Origin: JBAWXE01 sp037144255
GTDB lineage: Bacteria > Bacteroidota > Bacteroidia > Chitinophagales > Chitinophagaceae
Length of the DNA stretch: 10,823 nt
Direction: 5' to 3'
Assembly (NCBI GenBank): GCA_037144255.1
Contig: JBAWXE010000092.1
Coordinates: forward strand, 1 to 10,823
In this document: positions 6,572 through 10,823 of the stretch, piece after piece
How positions within the stretch are numbered: the first letter of the stretch is position 1
Layout of the letters: each line of letters opens with the position of its first letter
Notes under the pieces: model-generated
Databases searched by the model: none
What the model saw: only the letters and a program-made list of their open reading frames with translations
Told to the model about the DNA's origin: nothing
Translations under genes and position numbers: made by a program

Positions 6572-6805
6572 ATGGCCTGGGAAGAAAAAGAAAATTCATT
6601 GTATCAAAGCTTTAAGTTTCGCAATTTTTCAGAGGCTTTTGCGTTCATGACAAGAGTAGCATTCCTGGCAGAACAACAAGATCACCACCCCAAATGGGAG
6701 AATGTATACAACCAAGTGCAAATATGGCTAAATACACACAGCGCGGGAGATGTGGTAACAGATAAAGACAGGAAACTAGCAGCAGCAATAGACAAACTAT
6801 TATAA
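6572..6805 (+). CDS. Pterin-4a-carbinolamine dehydratase (4a-hydroxytetrahydrobiopterin dehydratase)
   Basis: A 77-residue cytoplasmic enzyme of the PCD/DCoH family, which dehydrates 4a-hydroxytetrahydropterin to quinonoid dihydropterin. This recycles the cofactor after aromatic amino acid hydroxylation; some bacterial members are linked to molybdopterin metabolism instead. The signature EQQDHHPKWENVYNQV and the following LNTH supply the three active-site histidines H38, H39 and H56, at the same spacing as in the mammalian enzyme; EAFAFMTRVAFLAE and TDKDRKLAAAID also match. It is shorter than the usual 95-115 residues because the first N-terminal helix is missing. An in-frame TGA at 6548-6550 rules out a start further upstream, so the short form is real. 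No phenylalanine hydroxylase lies in the window. It sits alone between a terminator and the third lipoprotein gene, with no clear promoter element. Confidence 0.93.
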   Translation: MAWEEKENSLYQSFKFRNFSEAFAFMTRVAFLAEQQDHHPKWENVYNQVQIWLNTHSAGDVVTDKDRKLAAAIDKLL

Positions 6806-6835
6806 AGAAAGTTTAAAAAACACTGAAGAACCCAT

Positions 6836-6861
6836 GAGGTAATAATTAAGTTTTACCTTTA
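6836..6861 (+). promoter_or_regulatory. Candidate promoter and dyad for lipoprotein 3
   Basis: TACCTTTA (6854-6861) matches five of the six fixed positions of TAnnTTTG and lies 16 bases before the ATG at 6878. The same bases form one arm of an inverted repeat, AGGTAA / TTACCT, separated by ten AT-rich bases. This could be a repressor site over the promoter, or coincidence. Confidence 0.35.
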
Positions 6862-6877
6862 ATGAGGAATACTACAA

Positions 6878-7348
6878 ATGAAACCTTACTTAGTTTATAT
6901 CTTATTAATAGCAGCATGTGGGTATACTGCATGTAAGAAAAGTGATACAACAGCACCTGTTGTAGTACCACCTGTAGACACTATAGTGATATACATGAGT
7001 GCAAACATTAATAGTACCGCCTGGAACAGTAGTAGTGCATATGGCAATACTATTACAGTATCTGCCAATGGAAACTCTCAAAGCAATATGACTATTGTAG
7101 GTAAAACGAAAGTAAATGGTATAGGTTCTGAATTCTCGATACTACTCACCAACTACACTGGAGTAGGCACTTATACTATTGCCCCTCCCCAGATAACTGC
7201 CACTTTTTATAACGGCAATCAAAGGCATTATGCCACTACTGGTCAGGTGAATATCACCAAAGACTCTGCCACTTACATGATGGGCAATTTCAGCTTTATA
7301 GCCGATACCACACATGTGACCAATGGAGCATTTACAGTAAGGTATTAA
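6878..7348 (+). CDS. Small lipoprotein, paralogue 3 of 3 (DUF6252-like)
   Basis: A 156-residue predicted lipoprotein. Two lipobox cysteines are possible: IAAC (Cys14), closer to the general consensus, and YTAC (Cys19), which aligns with the other two paralogues and is preferred. A Pro/Val linker (PVVVPPVD) follows. The domain carries SANINSTAWNSS, a Gly/Asn/Ser-rich strand, FSILLTNYTGVGTYTIAP, TTGQVNITKDSATYMMG, NFSFIAD and the closing TNGAFTVRY. The NYTG-x-GTY-x-I-x-P block is almost identical to that of paralogue 2. The function is unknown; no enzyme motif is seen. It is separated from its relatives by the pterin dehydratase gene and probably has its own promoter (6854-6861). No terminator was seen before uvrA, so some read-through into uvrA is possible. 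Confidence 0.8.
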   Translation: MKPYLVYILLIAACGYTACKKSDTTAPVVVPPVDTIVIYMSANINSTAWNSSSAYGNTITVSANGNSQSNMTIVGKTKVNGIGSEFSILLTNYTGVGTYTIAPPQITATFYNGNQRHYATTGQVNITKDSATYMMGNFSFIADTTHVTNGAFTVRY

Positions 7349-7419
7349 TACTTGTAATTTTTATTCATGTCTTTTTTGAATTCTTATCCACATCTGAAAC
7401 ATTCGGGAAGCTAATGTGT

Positions 7420-7427
7420 TAAATTTG
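7420..7427 (+). promoter_or_regulatory. -7 promoter element of uvrA
   Basis: TAAATTTG matches TAnnTTTG exactly and ends only 13 bases before the uvrA ATG, so the predicted leader is just 5-8 bases. A TTCG at 7402-7405 is a poor -33 candidate. No recognisable SOS/LexA box was seen. Confidence 0.65.
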
Positions 7428-7440
7428 TCTACAGACATTT

Positions 7441-10272
7441 ATGGCTACTACTAAAGCTGCAACAGGCACCAAAAAGAAAGATACTACTGCTACCCAAAAG
7501 GTGAGCAATAATGCTACCGACAATGCTATTTTCATTAAGGGTGCACGTATGCACAACCTGAAGAATGTAGATGTGGCCATACCCCGCAATAAACTGATAG
7601 TAGTAACAGGGGTCAGCGGATCGGGGAAATCCTCGCTGACTATGGATACCCTCTTTGCCGAAGGACAGCGCCGTTATGCAGAGAGCCTGAGTGCCTACGC
7701 ACGCCAGTTCCTGATGCGTATGGACAAACCCGACGTGGACTATATACGCGGCATATGCCCTGCCATAGCCATAGAACAAAAAGTAACCACTCGTACCCCA
7801 CGCAGTACTGTGGGGTCTATGACAGAGATATATGATTATTTACGCTTGCTATTTGCAAGAATAGGACATACCTATTCGCCTGTAAGTGGCAAAGAGGTGA
7901 AGAAAGACAATGTTAGCGATGTAGTGGCATTCATACAGACCTTACCAATGGATACTAAAGTGCAAATGATAGTTCCCTTGGTTACCAGATATGGACGCAA
8001 TGTGATGGAAGAATTGAATATCCTGTTACAAAAGGGATTTTCGAGAGTGTATGAAAAGGGGCATGAAAAGCCATTACGCATTGAGGAAGTACTGGATGGC
8101 ACTTTAAAATTGCCTAAAGAGCAGATATATCTGTTGATAGATCGCATAGTGGTCAAAGAATTTGACGATGATGACCTGCACAGGCTGGCAGATAGTATAC
8201 AGACCGCTTTCTATGAAAGTGAAGGAGAATGTCTGGTAGAAACTGATGGATTAAAATTGCACCATTTCAATAGTAGATTTGAGGCAGATGGGATAGTATT
8301 TGAAGAACCAACACCTAATCTATTCTCATTCAACAATCCATATGGAGCCTGCCCACATTGTGAGGGATTTGGGCAAGTGCTGGGTATAGATGGTGATCTG
8401 GTAATACCCGATAAAAGACTAAGTGTATATGAAAATGCAGTAGCCTGCTGGCGTGGAGAAAAAATGGCCGAATGGCAAAATGCTTTTATACGCAGTGCCA
8501 CAAAATTCGACTTCCCGATACATAAACCCATAGGCGACCTTAGCGAAAGTGAACATGAGCTGCTATGGGACGGCAATAGTAAAGTGCAAGGCATTAACGA
8601 CTTCTTTAAGATGGTAGAGCAAAACCTATTCAAGGTGCAATACCGTGTAATGCAAGCCCGCTATAGAGGGCGCACGCTGTGCCCTACTTGCAAAGGTGCC
8701 AGACTACGTAAAGAAGCACTGTATGTAAAAGTGAGCAATAGCACTATTGCCAACCTGATGCAGATGCCAGCTACCGACCTGAACGAGTGGCTGCAAAACA
8801 TGCAACTGAACGAGCATGATACAGCTGTAGCTAAGCGTATCATGTTAGAGATCAACCAGAGGATGAAAACCCTGCTGGATGTGGGGCTAGGGTACCTAAC
8901 ACTTAGCAGACTAGCCAATACCCTATCAGGCGGAGAAAGCCAAAGAATACAATTAACGAAGTTTTTGGGTAGTAACCTTACCGACTCCTTATACATACTG
9001 GATGAACCGAGTATAGGTCTACACTCAAGAGATACTGAACGGCTGATAAAAGTGTTGAAGAATCTGCGCGATCTGGGCAATACAGTAGTAGTGGTAGAGC
9101 ATGATGAATTGATGATGCGCGAGGCCGACTATATTATAGATATGGGTCCACTGGCCAGCCATTTGGGTGGAGAAATAGTAGCTGCAGGCACTTATAACGA
9201 GATCATTAAAAACAAAATGAGCCTGACAGGTAAATACCTATCTGGCAATATGAGTATAGAGGCTCCTGCTATCAAACGTAAGCCTACAGGCATGATACGT
9301 ATAGAGGGCTGCAAGCAGAATAATCTAAAGAATGTAGATGTAGACTTCCCACTGAATGTGCTGTGTGTAGTAACTGGTGTGAGCGGATCGGGGAAAACAA
9401 CCTTAGTAAAACAGACCCTGTACCCTGCCCTGCAAAAACATTATGGTGAAGGAAACGATAGACCGGGGCAACATAAATTCTTAGGCGGAGATCTGAAAAC
9501 CATCAAACATGTGGAGATGGTGGATCAGAACCCTATTGGTAAATCATCGCGCAGTAACCCTGTAACCTATATAAAAGCCTATGATGAGATACGTAAATTA
9601 TATACCAAACAGCCACTCTCTAAAATGAGAGGTTTTGCCGAAAAGCACTTCTCATTCAATACAGATGGGGGACGTTGCGATACTTGTAAAGGTGATGGTG
9701 AGGTAATAGTAGAAATGCAGTTTTTGGCAGATGTGCACCTGCTATGTGAAAGCTGTAAGGGTAAAAGATTTAAAGAAGAAGTATTAGAAGTAACCTATAG
9801 AGGCAAAAACATCTACGATGTATTGGAAATGAGTGTGGATGAAGCCATCGCATTTTTTGCAGATGAAAAGAAACTGGCCAAATCATTACAGCCATTGAAT
9901 GATGTGGGGCTTGGCTATGTGAAACTGGGGCAAAGCAGTGATACACTAAGTGGCGGTGAGGCACAGCGGGTAAAATTAGCATCCTTCTTAGGCAAAACTC
10001 AAGTAAAGGAAAAAATACTCTTCATATTTGACGAGCCTACAACGGGTTTGCATTTTCATGATATCAAAAAACTATTAGGCTCTTTCGATGCATTGATAGA
10101 ACAAGGACATAGCATTATAGTAATAGAACACAATACAGATGTGATAAAATGTGCTGACTGGGTGATAGATCTGGGGCCTGAAGGTGGTGTTGGCGGCGGA
10201 CACTTACTATATGAAGGCGTACCGGAGGGGCTGAAGAAAGTAAAAGAAAGCTATACAGGTAAGTTCTTATAA
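7441..10272 (+). CDS. uvrA: UvrABC excision repair system, damage-recognition ATPase UvrA
   Basis: A 943-residue protein that, as a dimer with UvrB, finds bulky DNA lesions and loads UvrB in nucleotide excision repair. It has two ABC ATPase halves: Walker A GVSGSGKSS (57-65) and GVSGSGKTT (646-654), signatures LSGGESQ (495-501) and LSGGEAQ (836-842), and Walker B ending D521-E522 and D864-E865. The UvrB-binding insertion (about 145-250) is present, which places it in class I rather than the shorter UvrA2. CxxC pairs lie at C304/C307, C414/C417, C746/C749 and C769/C772; the extra CxxC normally found about 25 residues before C304 is missing (RFEADGI is there instead). A Lys/Thr-rich extension of about 28 residues precedes the usual IFIKGARMHNLKN start. 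The ATG is fixed by the promoter at 7420-7427. The stop overlaps that of the convergent ABC gene by 6 bases. Bacteroidota often carry several UvrA copies, so this may not be the only one. Confidence 0.96.
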   Translation: MATTKAATGTKKKDTTATQKVSNNATDNAIFIKGARMHNLKNVDVAIPRNKLIVVTGVSGSGKSSLTMDTLFAEGQRRYAESLSAYARQFLMRMDKPDVDYIRGICPAIAIEQKVTTRTPRSTVGSMTEIYDYLRLLFARIGHTYSPVSGKEVKKDNVSDVVAFIQTLPMDTKVQMIVPLVTRYGRNVMEELNILLQKGFSRVYEKGHEKPLRIEEVLDGTLKLPKEQIYLLIDRIVVKEFDDDDLHRLADSIQTAFYESEGECLVETDGLKLHHFNSRFEADGIVFEEPTPNLFSFNNPYGACPHCEGFGQVLGIDGDLVIPDKRLSVYENAVACWRGEKMAEWQNAFIRSATKFDFPIHKPIGDLSESEHELLWDGNSKVQGINDFFKMVEQNLFKVQYRVMQARYRGRTLCPTCKGARLRKEALYVKVSNSTIANLMQMPATDLNEWLQNMQLNEHDTAVAKRIMLEINQRMKTLLDVGLGYLTLSRLANTLSGGESQRIQLTKFLGSNLTDSLYILDEPSIGLHSRDTERLIKVLKNLRDLGNTVVVVEHDELMMREADYIIDMGPLASHLGGEIVAAGTYNEIIKNKMSLTGKYLSGNMSIEAPAIKRKPTGMIRIEGCKQNNLKNVDVDFPLNVLCVVTGVSGSGKTTLVKQTLYPALQKHYGEGNDRPGQHKFLGGDLKTIKHVEMVDQNPIGKSSRSNPVTYIKAYDEIRKLYTKQPLSKMRGFAEKHFSFNTDGGRCDTCKGDGEVIVEMQFLADVHLLCESCKGKRFKEEVLEVTYRGKNIYDVLEMSVDEAIAFFADEKKLAKSLQPLNDVGLGYVKLGQSSDTLSGGEAQRVKLASFLGKTQVKEKILFIFDEPTTGLHFHDIKKLLGSFDALIEQGHSIIVIEHNTDVIKCADWVIDLGPEGGVGGGHLLYEGVPEGLKKVKESYTGKFL

Positions 10273-10279
10273 GAACTTA
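10260..10279. terminator. Perfect 20-bp palindrome over convergent stop codons
   Basis: TAAGTTCTTATAAGAACTTA is its own reverse complement and contains the stop codons of uvrA (10270-10272) and of the opposite ABC gene (10267-10269). In RNA it could fold as a 7-bp stem with a 6-base loop on either strand. There is no T tract, so terminator function is a hypothesis. Each strand reads AAG TTC TTA TAA, so both proteins end in KFL. Confidence 0.45.
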
Positions 10280-10823
10280 TTGGCGGGCATGGCACTGATG
10301 AGGCGTTTGGTATAATCGTTCTTAGGATTTCTGAGTACCTGCTCCGCTTGTCCATTCTCTACAATCTTACCTTGTTGCATCACCATTACCCAGTCGCTCA
10401 TATAATGTACTACCGACAGGTCGTGAGAAATGAATAGGTAAGACAATTGAAATTCCTGCTGTAGCTCTTTTAACAGATTTAATATCTGTGCCTGTACACT
10501 CACATCTAAGGCAGATACGCTCTCGTCACAGATCAGCAATTGCGGACGTAATGCCAAAGCACGGGCAATACCTATACGCTGTCTTTGTCCACCTGAGAAC
10601 TGATGTGGATAACGTTTCAATGCATCTACCGGCAGATGCACCAGATCTAATAATCTTTTAGCTTCCTGTTTCAATTCCTTATTAGGCACTATGTTATGTG
10701 CACGCATAGGTTCTATAAGTGCATCGCCTATGGTCATACGAGGATTTAATGATGCGTATGGGTCTTGAAAGATCATTTGTACTTGTGTACGAATACGGGT
10801 CCAGTCTTTAGGCTGTAGTGTAG
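10267..10823 (-). CDS. ABC transporter ATPase, peptide/nickel (Dpp/Opp) type, C-terminal part (partial)
   Basis: The C-terminal 184 residues of an ABC ATPase; the gene continues past the right edge, so the true start and the Walker A motif are outside. Visible parts are the Q-loop in VQMIFQDPYASLNPRMTI, the signature FSGGQRQRIGIARALAL, Walker B LLICDE with D-loop SALD, the switch His in ISHDLSVVHYMSD, and the C-terminal GKIVENGQAEQVL...PKNDYTKRLISAMP typical of DppD/DppF and OppD/OppF subunits. These proteins energise peptide, nickel or other small-solute uptake from the cytoplasmic side of the inner membrane. Ser replaces the usual Pro after the Walker B Glu (DESVSALD), a variant I believe occurs in this family. 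An internal ATG at 10776 is not the start, because the frame and the homology continue upstream. It could be the second half of a fused two-domain ATPase, which the window cannot decide. Confidence 0.92.
   Translation of the reverse strand, partial: TLQPKDWTRIRTQVQMIFQDPYASLNPRMTIGDALIEPMRAHNIVPNKELKQEAKRLLDLVHLPVDALKRYPHQFSGGQRQRIGIARALALRPQLLICDESVSALDVSVQAQILNLLKELQQEFQLSYLFISHDLSVVHYMSDWVMVMQQGKIVENGQAEQVLRNPKNDYTKRLISAMPANKFL

Noticed and set aside
7441..10272. The two Walker A / signature sets of uvrA as a possible gene fusion or tandem duplication
   Set aside because: Two ABC halves are the normal architecture of UvrA.
1..10823. CRISPR array, tRNA, rRNA, transposase, integrase, toxin-antitoxin or phage genes
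   Set aside because: No regularly spaced repeats, tRNA-like cloverleaf, rRNA segment or mobile-element motif was found on reading both strands; DUF4287 alone is not evidence of a toxin-antitoxin pair.

Overview
The window looks like chromosomal DNA of a Bacteroidota bacterium, plausibly of the Chitinophagaceae/Sphingobacteriales type (family level is inference). The grounds are: Bacteroidota-type -7 promoter elements (TAnnTTTG) just upstream of several starts; almost no Shine-Dalgarno sequences; small lipoproteins with short signal peptides and an 'xxAC' lipobox; and protein variants (a DbpA-tailed DEAD-box helicase, a small Cys-for-His RlpA-like protein, a UvrA lacking one CxxC pair, a 77-residue pterin dehydratase) that fit this phylum.

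Layout. 1-577 has no gene; it holds several hairpins and GC-rich stretches that look like decayed extragenic repeat, then the promoter of a DEAD-box RNA helicase (578-2281). A hairpin after the helicase merges into the promoter of a secreted RlpA-like double-psi beta-barrel protein (2348-2803), which ends in a strong terminator. A small SET-domain protein (2904-3290) converges with a minus-strand pair: a DUF4287 protein (3294-3518) and, upstream of it, an exported M14-like zinc carboxypeptidase (3569-5305). A divergent intergenic region then leads to three related small lipoproteins (5473-5961, 6007-6456, 6878-7348), with a pterin-4a-carbinolamine dehydratase (6572-6805) between the second and third. 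Last come uvrA (7441-10272) and, converging on it, the C-terminal part of a peptide/nickel-type ABC transporter ATPase that runs off the right edge.

How the genes work together. The content is mostly housekeeping: RNA remodelling, cell-wall and peptide processing at the envelope, pterin recycling, nucleotide excision repair and peptide uptake. No defence system, prophage, transposase, CRISPR array, tRNA or rRNA was seen. The only family expansion is the lipoprotein trio, whose function is unknown.

The most unusual signals are structural. Both convergent gene junctions place their stop codons inside a palindrome. At uvrA/ABC the palindrome is a perfect 20 bp and makes both proteins end in Lys-Phe-Leu. 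The helicase terminator shares bases with the next promoter. Two enzymes lack residues that are normally conserved: the catalytic-site His of the RlpA-like protein and the first CxxC pair of UvrA. I found no convincing new biological system; these are focused leads.
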